A stretch of 64,000 nucleotides of DNA from Bursaphelenchus xylophilus (GCA_904066235.2 CAJFCV020000006.1:6820001-6884000), one strand, 5' to 3'; shown: positions 37,581 through 50,200, counted from the first letter of the stretch. Notes: generated from the sequence alone by a model not told the origin. Translations and numbers: made by a program.

Positions 37581-39533
37581 ATGTTACCAACTGTACGGGC
37601 CTTTATCGTTGCGGGTTTTGTTAGTTTTGTTTCGAATTGGCAATTTGGATATCAAGTAATACACAGTTTTTCACCAGTTGTATACTGTAGAAAAAATAAT
37701 ACTGAACAAATTTGAAGATTACATACGTAAACACAGCCTCGGAAGACTTCTTCGACCTCTACAAACATGCCCTCGAGTTGAATGAGACAGTTACAGTAGT
37801 CACGGATTGGGCTCAGAAGTGGAGTTTGGTTGTTTCCTCTTTTTATCCGGGGACTTTCCTTGGATTTGTCGCTGTAAGTCTAACAAAATATTTGTTACAG
37901 TAACCTCATTTAGGTGCCTGTTCTTGTGAATAAAATTGGAGTCAAGAATGGGATGTTTTACTCGTCGTTCCCAGCCGTTATTGGCTGTTGCTTAATGATT
38001 TTTGTGCAGAATTTTGTCTTGATCTGTAAGTATTAGCATTTGATTTATTTCAAAATTTTACAGCACCAACTTGTTTTCTGGCCGTTTTAATGTTTGGTCG
38101 ATTTTTAACAGGAATTCAAAGTGGATGTTCCTTATGTTTATTACCTCTATTCTACCACGAGACCAGTGATAAAGAGCATCGGGAGTTTTTAGTCGCATTA
38201 CAAGTAAGGATTAGTTGTCATCATCAATACAAGCTTACTAATATATTCCAAAGTTTGTGACTAAATTTATTTTTTAAAGCAAGTATTTCAAGCGGTTGCA
38301 ACGTTCGTTGGATTTCTTTGTGGCTCCAATTTGATTTTCTCGACAGGTATAGTGATATTATGGCATCATATCCATGTTTAGGTTACACAAAGGTCGTCTG
38401 GCTGCAGATAATAGGGCTATTTCCTTCTGCTCTCGGCTTAATATTCTTTTTTTGGTCTCCGAAAACCCCTAAAGTAATCATTGAGTCTAGTAAGTCAAAG
38501 TCCTACGATCCAGGTAAGGATTACTAATACGAAATGTGAAGAGTAATACTTTAGCCTTATACAAAAGCGCCCAGTTCTACCAAGGATCTGATGCTGATCT
38601 TTGTATATTCGGACTGGAAGCAGAAGTGGCATCAGAAAGACTAAAGATCAGTGATCAAAAATATGACAATAAGATTTTAAAATCGGATATTAAAGTAAGT
38701 ATTATAGCTACAGTTGATAATTATAAGCGAAGCATGCTCAAAGAAACTGTTTTTTAGGGTGGCATCCTCGGCTTTATTGCTGGTATTAGCTTTGGGTTCA
38801 CAGGAGACGACTTGGTGGACTCATATTCAACGGAAATTCTCTATGTGAGTACTTGTTGAAGTTGCTGATTACTGTTTTAGAACCATTCCCATGGTCCGGT
38901 CGCTGCTGTCACAGATATTGCCCTTTTAATGGGACTTATCTTGATTGGGTCAAGTGTGGTTGGAGCCTTCTTGGTATGTGAACTTTATATGGATTAATAT
39001 GGTTCCAAATCCATGTTATAAATGCACTCATAATAATCCTTTAGTTGGATCATTATGGAAATAGAATCATGCTGATCTACGGACTGATTGGAACAGCCTT
39101 TGCCAATGTTCTCTCTTCAACCGGTTCTTTTTTGGGATCCTGGATGTTAACTGCCTCAGGCATGATTCTCACCAAATGTTTCATCGGACTAGGCGCAGGT
39201 GCTCCAGCTTGGTTTCTCAGTTCGGAGCTGGTCTCCCAGCGCAACGCTTCATTAGCTCAGACAATTTCAACGGGCTCTTTATTAGTAGTAGTGGGATTGT
39301 TGACTTCCTCCTTTTTGTCAGTGGATCTTCTGATCCCGAATTGGAGCCTGATGTTGATGACAAGTGTCCCGGCTTCTATTTGCGCCCTTATTTTGTATTT
39401 ATTCTTGCCGGAAACAAAAGGAATCAGAGCGGATCAAGTAAATCCGCTTCTCAACGACAAGTTCTTCTCCGGCCTGAAGAGTCCCTTCGTCCGATCCTAT
39501 GGATCTATCTCGACTTCTAGACTGTCCCAATAA
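37581..39533 (+). CDS. Sugar-transporter-like MFS protein (SLC2 type)
   Basis: Twelve-helix major facilitator protein resembling facilitative glucose transporters. About ten exons with 30-60 nt introns give roughly 500 residues. TM1 has FVSNWQFGYQ, like the FGY motif of GLUTs. The first extracellular loop has NETVTV. GRFLTGIQSGCSLCLLPLFY corresponds to the GR(F/L)..G...G......Y.(S/T)E motif of helix 4, with HETS following. The C-half carries LDHYGNRIMLIYG (the D-x-x-GRR/K-like motif), a glycine-rich helix ending FLSSELV, and FLPETKG, the conserved end of helix 12. Several signature residues differ from true glucose carriers, so the substrate is unknown. C. elegans has several such divergent members. 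Confidence 0.85.
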
Positions 39534-40030
39534 ATAAGATATTGAAAACCTTGGAGTTGAGGCTTATCTTCCTTCATCGCCAAAGTTTCTGGGTTTCGCC
39601 CGGTTTAGGAAGACTGGAATTAGTTGCGTTGACACTTCCGCAGTCAGCCCCAAAAAACACGCACCCAAGTCAGGAAGGTATACACAAAACATAAAGATCC
39701 CTTTGCGTAATTGTAATTGTTTTTGTACGTGATATTGGATGGATAAAAACAATTACAATTAACGAACTACAAGAGGGAAGGAGACCACTCCAAGCTACGA
39801 TGAGCTATTACAGAAAAATTAATTGATTCTGGAGTATCCATTACTCGTTACGGTGTGCGCTCGTCCAGTGTTATTATAAACCTGACCCAATTCTAGATTA
39901 TTATTCTTTTGGCGGCGCCATCTTTAATAATAACGCAATAATAAAATAAATTAAGTTTAGATCTCGGCGACTTTCGCCTACGGTCATTAACCGTTCGGAG
40001 CAATCGTAATTTTACTTTCTGTCGAGCTCC
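39534..40030. other. Intergenic region between transporter and cysteine-rich gene
   Basis: About 500 bp, same-strand neighbours. AATAAA-like signals occur near 39530 and 39945-39955. No gene identified. Confidence 0.3.
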
Positions 40031-42522
40031 ATGATCCGACTATCTTATGTATTAATTTTAATTGGCTTTGTGGCCGCAGGTAAGTGTCGTTTACAAATAT
40101 TTTTAGTCTGAAGAGATCGGAGGGTCTTGATAATGTTTTATTAATTTTAATTAAAAATTACTTCCTCTTTTTCTGCAAAGAGCTGTTTTCAAAAGAAGGA
40201 TGAGAAGGTATAAGAGTGCATAACGTAATCGGTTTGGCATAATCACGTAGATTTCTGATCAGGGCTGTCGGCGAGTGAGTAAAGCGCTTAGCGCTAACCA
40301 TAAACCACAGCGACGAACGTTTCTTCATAGAACTAGTTCTTAGTTCTTTAATGGACACAAGACACAACTTTTACTTCCAATTGTCCTTTCCTGTTTTTTT
40401 CACAGAAATGTACTCAAACACGTTCTGGCGCCTTCTAACGATCACGTAACTAATGCCGTAATTCAGAAACCATTAACCAAAGATGTGATACCGATGCTGA
40501 TTGCCCTGAGCCCCTTGTATGTCGACTACTCTGCAAGAACACATGTAATACGATGTGCATCGACCTGACATTTACCCGGTTAGTTATAATATCTACAACA
40601 AAAATAGAACCCCTTTTATAGTCGAAAACAACCTCTGAAGTTTGGCAGGAGGCCCTCGACAGGAAGAATTGGAGAACCAAGCCTCTTCAGGGACCCTCCG
40701 GCATTTGAACCAAATCCTCCAGCCCCAGAGCCGACCTCCGTTTCTGTCAATGCCCTGCCTCTAAGGAACGAGCCTGTTTCGTAGGTTTCTGGCTCTAATA
40801 AAGTCACCAATATTACAGGCTTAGACCCCCAATAGGGCCCCCCATATGGACTCCCAATCCCCGAATCTCAGAACATTTTTCTGTAAAAAGTAAGATAGCT
40901 TTCAAAGGATAAGTTTTATTTCAAGATTGTCCTCCGCCTGAGATCTGCAAACCCAATTGTGGTATTTATATCGATGAGTTTGGATGCCAAGGATGTCAAT
41001 GTTTGTGGATTTCCCAAGGTAAGCCAGCTTCTGCTATTAAAAGCTTGTGTTTAAAAATCTTTAGCTTGCCATAATGACTACGAATGTGCAAATGAGGGGC
41101 AGTACTGTGATCTGGGGCGATGTGAATGCGGACGTGGATACCGACAGCATCCCAGACACTCCGGAGTGTGTCAGCGGGTCGGCGAAGGTAGCGGGAATGC
41201 ACTCTTATCTCAGACACCACTTACAGGCATCTATCAAGACGAGATTCCCTCAGAAGATAAATACTTGAAGAGTTTACCCTTAATTCGGAGGAAGAAATCA
41301 ATCCCCAAAAGGAAACGGGAGGAAAGGCTGCAATGGCCAGGTCAGCAGAGTCACCTCTTAACTAACAAACAACCAGAACACCTGAACCTTGATTAATTAC
41401 AATGCACGGTGCAGGAAGGAATCGGAAACACAAATCATTCACATTCTGTTCATAACTTAACCCAATCTGCTCATATCACAAATGCACACACTTTTGTAGT
41501 ATTCTGAATAAAAATATTGACAGGTCCTTGCGATAACGACTCCCAGTGCCCTTCAAACTTGTACTGCATCAACTTTGATTGCTGGCATATCCCGGAAAGA
41601 CCCCTCAGGGCGTTCCAAAACGATGTAGAATTGAAGAAGACGGCAGAGGTATACAGAACTATGAAATTAATTAATATCGCACGTCTATCATATTATACAA
41701 TTATTTGACAGGTTTCCACCACTAATGATGATGACAAAATACTGGCTAGCCAAGTTGTTATCCCGGAAGAGACCACTAAAACAAGAGAAATACTGATCGA
41801 AACATCATTGGACGAGAACATCAAAACTCCAGACATTGAGATAAGACCTCCATCCATAAGGCCCGAGGATATTCTGCCTGAATTTACAACTATAAAATCG
41901 GTGAGACCAGTTCTCTTCACAAGTTCCCCAATCGACCAAGAAGTCGAAGATGAAAAGGAGACTGCTAATACCAAAAAAGGTGACAAGTACATCGCGAAGG
42001 CAACTAGAAGTTACTTAAGAAATAAAGATGCAAAAAATGCTAAAATAGAAGAGTCCACACCACACCCTTCCAATAACGACGATGATGTTGTTGATACCCA
42101 AGTGGCAGAAAACAAGAACGCATCCGAAGTAAATGAAGAAGCAAGGTGAGGTGATTAATTTATTATACTAACTAGCAGTTAATTACAGCACTCTTCCTGC
42201 CATCCTAGACGTACCCGAAGAAATCTCGATGACCAAGATCGAGGATGCTGATCCATCGAGAATATTCATAAATTACTCGAAATCAAATCGGCATAAAAAA
42301 CCCGTGAGAATCGAAATGAAAAACGCAAAAGATCTCATGAGAGATGAATGCACAACTTCCAGTGACTGCGGACAACGCTATATTTGTTGTGTGAAGCGAT
42401 GGTGTGACCTCTCCAAGGAATGTGGAATCGGTCGCTTCTGTTTACCTGATTGCAAATTGACAAAAATGATGCATCCAAGAGGAGAGAAACATCAGGCTCA
42501 AATTGACCTCGTGTATGATTAA
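40031..42522 (+). CDS. Secreted cysteine-rich multidomain protein with disordered acidic centre
   Basis: The first exon encodes a signal peptide (MIRLSYVLILIGFVAA) and is followed by a 390-bp intron. The mature protein begins with a small cysteine cluster (CDTDADCPEPLVCRLLC), then a Pro-rich linker. An antistasin-like unit follows (CKPNCGIYIDEFGCQGCQC), then an EGF-like unit (CHNDYECANEGQYC...CECGRGY), and another C-x-C-rich segment (CDNDSQCPSNLYC). A long Thr/Glu/Asp-rich disordered stretch leads to a final cysteine module near the C-terminus (CTTSSDCGQRYICCVKRWC...CLPDC), which resembles a WAP/EB-type fold. Antistasin-like units often inhibit proteases; a protease-inhibitor or matrix role is inference. 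The stop codon overlaps an AATAAA signal at 42521-42526. Confidence 0.75.
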
Positions 42523-42589
42523 TAAAACATGAACAACAAAATTCGCGATAAATTAAAACGCGAATTGACAAAATTTGAATTTTGATTCT

Positions 42590-42937
42590 CCACATGGGTG
42601 GCCACCGAGCCGGGCCTGACAGGCCGGGTTGATTTTTGCCGGGCCGGGTCCGGTCCTGATCCATTTCCAGACCCGGCTCGTTTTTGTTGAATATTTAAGC
42701 GTCGACACTTTTCTTTGTGGGTTTCTAATTGTAGTGTTTCAAGTTCTACAACAGTTTACTACTTTATAGCGGATTTTAGCACCACAAAAGCGGTAAGTTC
42801 AAAGGAAATTTGGCAATTCGTGCCCTAACCGGGCTTGTCCGGCCGGGCCTGCAAAATTTTAAAACGGACCGTGCCTGATTTTTGCCCGGCCGGGCCTGAA
42901 ATCGGAAAAAAGAGGCCCGTTTGCCACTCCCGACTCT
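42590..42937. mobile_element. GC-rich hAT-like non-autonomous element
   Basis: The ends GGGTGGCCACCGAGCCGGGCC and, reversed, GGGAGTGGCAAACGGGCC are imperfect inverted repeats of about 18 bp, a form common among hAT elements. Repeated GGCCGGGCCTG words occur at both sides of an AT-rich core. No transposase. It lies just after the polyadenylation signal of the cysteine-rich gene. Confidence 0.55.
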
Positions 42938-43044
42938 CCAACAGAATTTAAAATTTCCCTAATCCCGGCTGACTAGCAAATCTAAAAATAGTTGGCATTC
43001 TGTCGCAAATCGAAAATGATGCTCAGAAAATTAAATATTGTGAC

Positions 43045-46000
43045 ATGAGTGACATAGCTTTCGTGTGCGGCTTCTTAGTGGCTTTAAAATTATGTTTTCT
43101 TCGTTGTTATGTCTCCACCGACTTTGAGGTAAGTGATCTCACTGTGTATAACATAATTTCTCCTGCAGAGAAACGTGGATAATTTCAGGTGCACAGAAAT
43201 TGGTTGGCGATCACATATAACCTTCCACTTTCCAAATGGTACTTTGAGGATACTTCGATATGGACTCTGGACTATCCGCCGTTCTTTGCCTACTTCGAAT
43301 TGTTCCTTTCTTATTTAGCTTCTCTGTTTGATAAGGATATTTTAATAATTCAAAAGGATGCTTTGTTGACTCCAAACGTATTACTCTTCCAGCGATTGTC
43401 AGTTATTTTTTCGGACATTGTCTTTGTAGGTTTTCTCCTTTTTAATCAGGTTTTTAGTACATTGGGTGTTATTCATGTGCCAACGCCGTTGTTTCTTCGC
43501 TCAATATTGGGGCCAAGAAGAGCGTTACACTCCGAAATTGTTTGTTTATCCTGTTGGCTTTGAATCCGGCGCTGATCCTTCTGGACAATGTCCATTTTCA
43601 ATATAATTCCATGTTATTTGGCATTTTTCTGCTGGGTATCAGATATTTTTTGAAGGAAGATTACGTCAAAGTGAGTTTAACTAATTTTCACGTCCGGACA
43701 ATCGGGTCCTGCACAGCTGGGGTCCTGGACAGTCGGGGCCCGGTAAAGTTTTAGCAATTGTGTAAGCGTAGTATTATCCTACACTACGCGAAGATTCGAA
43801 TGAGACACTGTGGGGAAACGTCTTATGTTTATACACTTGGTTAAGGTGTTTTGTCTAAGATTTTCGAAGCTTCCGTCTTCAATGTAAAATCCTTAAACTT
43901 AAACTGTATTTAAAAATTCGAAGTCATCCGTTTTTAGAATGCAAAAGAATTTTTTCTCAGGTCGGCGGAGAGACCAATTTTCGGCGATGAGATTTTGCGT
44001 ATTTTGAGAAAATTACATTACAAAGCCCAGGCGTGTTTACTTTACAATGATCAAAATTTGGTTTATCACATCCGCTCGGACGTTGTCTGTTACTCTCGGC
44101 AGCCTGCCGGATGTTTCACACATCGGCGAAGGCTGGGCAGTTGGGTTGTCAAGTCGTCAACTTGACGTGTCAGTTTACTAAAAAGTCGTAGGAATGTAGA
44201 ATTTTAGGAACAAAAGGCTGTAATGGGACGCGATTGTCCGTTTGTCCTGATTTTTAATATCACTTACGCTTTACAGGCAGCTCTCGTATTCTCCATCTTG
44301 CTCAACTGTAAACACATATTTCTTTATTATGTCTTTGCTTTTGTCCTGGGATTTGCATTCTGGTTTTTATTACCAGTTAATCGAAAGATAATGATAAGAG
44401 TTGTCAGCCTGGGAGCGGCCGTTGTTCTGCCAGTTGCCGTATCGTTTGGTCCTTTTTTATTTTCTGGTGGTCTGGCCCAATTTCATCAAATACTGAGCCG
44501 GTTATTTCCTTTTAAACGAGGCCTTACCCATTCTTATTGGGCTCCGAACTTCTGGGCCTTGTATAATACTCTCGATTTTATGTTGTTCAAGTTAAAGGGC
44601 CAATCTGGTGTGATTCCTCCGACTTACACAAATGGACTGGTGCAGGTAAGTCAAGAAAACTACGAACCTCGACGATGAACAATGTTTAGACATACGATCA
44701 TTCTGTTCTCCCAAATATTGCGGTAGAATGCACGTTGGCCTTGGTGGCTATATTTTCAATTGTCTTATTCTTTGTCAGAGGGAAAAGTCGAGGGGAATCG
44801 TTCTTGGCCATGTTGATAATGAGTGCATTTTCTTTCTTCTTATTCTCTTGGCATGTGCACGAGAAGGCCGCTGTTCTTATCCAAATCCCGATTACAATAT
44901 TGGCCTTTGTGGTAAGTAATGTTTTTTTATTTCTTTATGAGGATGTTCCATAAGTTTTGCAAATTTTTGGGGGTGAGGTGATGCGAGAAAAGTCCTAGGG
45001 TTTTTTTTCGCTCAGTGTGGGTAACAGGTGGACTTTATGTGTAGTGATATACGGTTTAGAAGCCTATATCTGGGCTTTAAATCCATATATCCAGCATACT
45101 CCGTTTCAAAGTTAGCAGGAATTCACACAAATTGACGACCCAAAAATTTTCAAGACTTGTGGGACACCCTAATATTAATGTTTTCAGTTACGTTTTTTAT
45201 TTTAGAATCCTTGTTATGCCAGTATATGCTTATTTTGCACTCAAGCGTCGATCGTCGGGCTTTTTCCGCTGTTTTTTGATAAACCGATTGAAAATCTGAT
45301 CAAATATGGACTCTATATCGGATACGTCTTCGTATTCAAGACCATATTCTCCTTGGCTTTTAATCTCCGAGATGTTTTTGATGTGAAGAACAAGGTTTTC
45401 TTTTTAGTCACAGCTTTATTAGAATTCTACAAAGGGTTTCTGCACAAAGTGGGTTTTTATTTCTTCAATGTGCGGCTCGGATAACTGTAGGTAATGCTAT
45501 TTATTTAGTCGTTTCTTGGAAACCGGGCCGATTTCCTTCCATTAATGTCAACATCCCTAATATGTTCTTCTGTCCTGATCTACGTTTATTTGTATTTGTT
45601 AATGCACTTCACAAGACTCAATGTGATCTTTGCCAAGATTTGTTTGAGATTCAGAGAAGTATATTATAAGAAATACTCAAGTAGTTGTGTACCAAAACCT
45701 GTTACTCTTATCGGGGCTTTGGATATGACCCAGAATGTTAACATCCCTGCCCTCTCCACTGTCAGTTATTGCATATTTACATATCCGGATTTAAAGGTAA
45801 TCACTCACCCTTTTATATGACCTTATTGTAGTTACACGCACATGAAGAGAAAACTGTAATTGTTAAATACGATTACATAACCAATTACTTGGCTTTGAGG
45901 GAATGCAATCCACTTGTTGATATTGTCAACCAAGTGAAGGAGAGACCTCATGTCCTATTCATTGACGGGAATGCCAGACTTCATGCCCGAGGTAATGCTT

Positions 46001-46480
46001 TGTCTTACATAATTTATATTAATTTTGTTTTTCAAGATTTTGGTTTGGGTTGTCATGTTGAAAGTTTAACCGGAATTCCGACCGTTGGAATAGCCAAGAA
46101 GTTGTCGGCATCGTTCGGAAGACTCTGTGATGACTCTCAATATTTCCAGGAGGTGTGTCTCTGTGAAAAGGTTTGTATTTTAGTGGCTCAAATCACGTGA
46201 TTGGTCGAAGAGCAGAATCCTGGAAGTAGTCAAGGACAAAGTCAGGATCTTCAGGGTCATCAAACTCCACTCCAACTTGTATTTTATATCTGCTGGATTG
46301 AAAACGGAGCTTGGATGGGCTTCTGAAGTCTCGTGTCGTGGAATGTCTGGAGGAAATTTTCAACCCCTGAGAGTTGTAAGTATTTTTTATTAGTAAAGTG
46401 GTAATAGAGAACTCAAGAATACAAACAGAATACTTACTAATTGTTTCTTTCTGCTACAGTCTTGTTTCGACGGTAGATGA
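43045..46480 (+). CDS. Fusion of ALG8 glucosyltransferase and endonuclease V
   Basis: Eleven exons sum to 2,145 nt, 714 residues, every junction in phase. Residues 1 to about 440 are ALG8, the ER enzyme adding the second glucose to the lipid-linked oligosaccharide: [65 protein letters not shown] and SWHVHEKA, with many membrane helices. Exon 7 (45509-45796) carries the last ALG8 helix and, without a stop, the start of endonuclease V. That domain has LIGALDMTQ (first catalytic Asp), LALRECNP (Glu), [19 protein letters not shown] (Asp) and VGIAKKL. Endonuclease V cleaves next to inosine in RNA or DNA. The C-terminus is shorter than in human ENDOV. The catalytic domain would be tethered to the ER unless an internal ATG (for example 45602) is used. 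Confidence 0.88.
43698..43743 (+). repeat. Three tandem 15-16-bp degenerate repeats in an ALG8 intron
   Basis: Three consecutive units of the form ACA-n-TCGGGGTCCTG: ACAATCGGGTCCTGC, ACAGCTGGGGTCCTGG and ACAGTCGGGGCCCGG. They are GC-rich against an AT-rich intron. A function is not evident; it may be the end of an inserted element. Confidence 0.55.
43888..44142 (+). mobile_element. Truncated family B MITE-like copy in an ALG8 intron
   Basis: Aligns by eye with the left half of 4116-4625. The shared words run in the same order: ATTCGAAGTC...CGTTTTTAGAAT, a TCGGCG block, GAAAATTACA, ACAAAGCCCAG and TGCCGGATGTTTC. The copy stops where family A sequence begins (about 44146), so the right half has been lost or replaced. 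Confidence 0.6.
44146..44215 (+). mobile_element. Internally deleted family A MITE fragment
   Basis: Begins GGGTTGTCAAGTCGTCAACT, matching the end of the family A copies, then jumps to TTTACTAAAAAGTCGTAG...AATTTTAGG, which corresponds to sequence about 120 bp further inside the copy at 30045. An internal deletion is the simplest reading. Confidence 0.55.
44940..45170. mobile_element. Short inverted-repeat element in an ALG8 intron
   Basis: The left end AGGATGTTCCATAAGTTTTG and the reverse complement of the right end, AGGGTGTCCCACAAGTCTTG, are imperfect inverted repeats extending about 29 bp into CAAATTTTT/AAAATTTTT. The outer motif recalls the AGGGTGTTCC ends of the 5483-6113 element, so the two may be related Tc1/mariner-type MITEs. 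Length 231 bp, non-coding. Confidence 0.6.
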
Positions 46481-47288
46481 GAGTTCATTCGTTGAGAGGC
46501 TCTTCTCTTCCTTAAGATCACCTTATGAACCATCTAAGGAGACCGTCACTCACCTCCTTCCTCACTTTTCTTACCTTCTGCTTTTCAGAGCGACCTTTGT
46601 TCCCGCCATCTAAATCAAGATATGTTCACAGACGCTTCACTCCGTCTTTGAAGACGCCTCGACCTTCTGTTTTTCTTACGGATAATACTAATAATAAATA
46701 CAGTATTCTGATGTTTGCTTAATCGTTAAAGTCGGCTATTTGACCACTGATTCTGTTTGGAACAGTAATCGAGAGATTAGTTACAATAGGATATTTAATA
46801 CCGATAGACGGAGATCGCGTGAAATTAACTTCCTTTGGAATTTGTCTGATTTGAGAGCGCGTTTGTCGTGCTGACTGACGTGTTTTGAGACCGGGCCCGA
46901 GTGCGAAAGGGGAAAGGGCCAAGTCTCTGTCCCAGAGAGAAGGAATCGGTGAGCGCTCGAACTCTTCTCCCTTCTTTTTAGCTCCGCAGGCTGCGGATTC
47001 GTGGTCTCTTTCCTCGATGTCCCCTCCAGCAGCCCCCTCCTCCCTTGCCTCGGCCCCTTTCCTTCAGCTTTTTTCGGCAAAGTCTATTATTTATGTCCAC
47101 AAAAAGTGGTTTCCTCCGGTTTCCGGCCCCCAGACAGATAATCTTATATATTTCTTATCAGTCCGATCGCCCCCCCCCCCCGTTGCCTCTGCAGTTGATG
47201 AGATTTTAATGTTTTTGGGGCTTTATTCATCTCCCATTCCAGGTACCCGGCCAACGCTGCACTTGGGCTTGGATTGGCTCCGAAATAA
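46481..47288. promoter_or_regulatory. Intergenic region upstream of the CNNM gene
   Basis: About 800 bp. It is GC-rich around 46890-47090, with pyrimidine-rich blocks and a run of 12-13 cytosines near 47170-47182. Frames over 46885-47295 are Ser/Pro/Phe-rich and unlike any protein I know. It probably contains the CNNM promoter and 5' UTR. Confidence 0.35.
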
Positions 47289-50200
47289 ATGGTGAAAACG
47301 TCATGGACTGGCCGGATATACCGTATCTCTCTGTACGGCATTCTGGCATTGGCTTTGATTCTAGCCGTTGCTGCAGCGGTCACGGAAGAGTCAGATAAAA
47401 CTCAGCAGCTCAAAGTACGTTTTGGTCGTTCTTTTTTATCTCATCTTCCAAAGGCTTTCGCAATATTATAGTAAATATAATGCAAAGTTTTCAGGACATT
47501 ATTGTGACAAGTGCGTTGGATGCAGGGGGTTTTATTACAACAGAAAAAAAAGCTCATCTATCTGGTCTGAGGGTGGAAGTCGAAGAACCTGGAGATTCTG
47601 GATTCATCGGTTACACGTAAGTGACGCCCGACGTTACATCTTAATGTTTAGGGAGAAAGGGCTGAGTATTGTGCAACCGGACACTGCAGTTCGCATCGTT
47701 CTCTTTGGTTGGTGGTTGGATGAGGTAATTGTGGTCGGATTCACGCCTTCTGACAGCTGTGTGGACACGTTGTTTAATGTGACTCAGGTCGACTTTACAG
47801 TACACACGGAGAAAAGATTGGTGGTCGATTACTCATTCCCATCATCCGAGAAGACCGGAACTGTTTATAAGATTTGTCTCAAACAGAAAGCCCGAGAAAC
47901 CAAAGATGGAAAAGTTTTGGACATGCCTTTCGTTATGGTGAGAATTCGTTATAATATAGTTTGTGCTTTGTATGTGAAGGTAATAATATTTTCGACAGAT
48001 CGACGACCTTCGAACGTCAGTGTCCACCGATCTTCCTCCTCGCAAGTATTATTTTCCAATTGCAGTCCAGATCTGCATAATCGCTGTCCTTTTAACGTTG
48101 TCCGCTCTGTTCTCAGGTCTAAATCTAGGTCTCATGGCGCTAACGCCTCAGGAATTGATGCTCATATCCAAGTCCGGTAAGCCATCCTCGAATAAAATTC
48201 ATTGTGTTAGGGTCCAAACGAGAACGAACTTACGCGGAAACGATTCTCCCTGTTCGGAAGTCAGGAAACCATCTCCTCTGCTCTCTCTTGATTGGGAATG
48301 TGTGCGTGAACTCGGCCATTTCCATCCTCTTCGATGACTTGACCTCAGGCTATGTGGCTTTAATCGTTTCTTCTGCTGGTATTGTAATCTTTGGAGAGAT
48401 TTGTCCCCAGTCTTTGTGTGTGAAGAAAGGGTTAGAAGTGGGTGCAAGGACCATCTGGATCACGCGCTTCTTCATGGTGCTCACTTTCCCCTTGGCCTAT
48501 CCTATCAGTAAGATCCTGGATTGTATTTTGGGAGATGAAGTCGTCTCATATGATCGAAAGAGGCTCATGGAATTGATCAAGATGTCCACTAGGAATGAGA
48601 AAGGATTGGCCGAGGAACTCAAGATCGCTGTGGGAGCCATGGAAATCTCGGACAAGACTGTAACTGATGTTATGACCAAGATCGATGTAAGTTTCGTACT
48701 GCTCAGTTAGTAAAACTATTGATTGTAATTGAGATTGAGGCCATTTAAACTGTCAGTTACAAGTTTTTCTGATCAACCTCCCTTATCAGAAAACGGGAGT
48801 GGGAAGGGTGGGGGTGACCGATCAAGGGTTAGATACGATAAGTGAGCGGTCATTTCGAGTCTGGGTCACTGTAATTTCGGAGAAAGAAGTTTTGGAGAAG
48901 AACTTCCTGAGAGCAATATTTGGGGGAGCGAGGTGTTAGGGAAAGGAAATTTGCGGGAAGCAATAATCCGGGGAAAGGATCGGTATTGCGAAATATGATT
49001 TGTCTAAAATCCACTACCGAGCTCAATACCATAATACTTCTAAGAAATACGATTTAAAGATGGATTCCAGGATGAATGACAATGAAATTTCCAGAAATAA
49101 GTTCAATTTGATTATAAATACTTATGATGTGGTGTTGCCCCTGAAAAGACGATTTTTGGCTCGCTGCTCAGCCTAGGGCATTAAAAAAATCGAGTTGTCT
49201 AGCCTGATATGTTGGTATGGGTCATGAAAACATGTTCCCAAAATTTTATCGCCAACTAATGCCCGGAAGGTGGAAATTAGCATACCGCAGCTATCGTCCA
49301 CTGTGGCCGTTCCAAAAAAGCAAACTTTACAAAACCATCTGTGGAAGACGGAGACATCAGAAGTTACAATTTAAAATTGATACGATTACCTTTTCTGACC
49401 TTCGGTTGAAAAAAATCGACACATCTCCTTCAGGTCAAAACCGCACAGGATTTTTTTTGCAGATTCGGAGTCGGCTTAAAATTGTGGTCTAGGAACATGT
49501 AACTTGTAGTAAGTAAACCTGTGGGGCTCGGTCCGGCAGTATTAGGCTAATTTTATAAATACCCGAAATTTCGGGTATCGTGGATGCCCCAAGTTTCCTT
49601 TCCCCAGAAACCAAGTTCCCCGTCCAAAGGGTGGTAAATATACCACATCTAAATAATGATGATTAATCGTGTAATCTTGCAGGATGTGTTTATGTTACCC
49701 GACACAACAATTCTGAACACAAAAACCGTGGCCGAGATCCTTCGGATGGGATACACCAGAATCCCAGTCTACAATGGAGATCGGAACAACGTCGTGTCCT
49801 TATTGTTTGTAAAAGATCTCGCTCTTCTCGACCCCGATGACAATTTTACAGTGAAAACGGTTTGTGGATATCACGAACATGTTCTCCGATTTGTAATGGA
49901 AGACACTCCGTTAAGAGTTATGTTAGAAGAGTTCAAGAAGGGAGATTATCATCTGGCCATGGTTCAGAGAATCGTCGAATACGACAACCAGGACCCCATC
50001 TACGAACTTATTGGCATTGTGACTCTGGAGGATATTGTGGAAGAGATTCTCCAAGCAGAGATCGTTGACGAGACCGACGCCATCACAGACAATGTCCACA
50101 GAATCAGAAGGAGAAGAGCCATGGAACACGAGTTCACCCACTGCCTCGACAACGACGTATCGGCCTGCCATGTTTCAATGCAAATGCAATTAGTGACTAT

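Noticed and set aside
46885..47295. Plus-strand 136-codon Ser/Pro-rich frame upstream of CNNM
   Set aside because: Composition follows a GC-rich, pyrimidine-biased promoter region and a C-run; no domain seen.
49217..49492. Plus-strand 91-codon frame in the large CNNM intron
   Set aside because: Basic, featureless sequence with no splice junctions joining it to CNNM; probably intronic.
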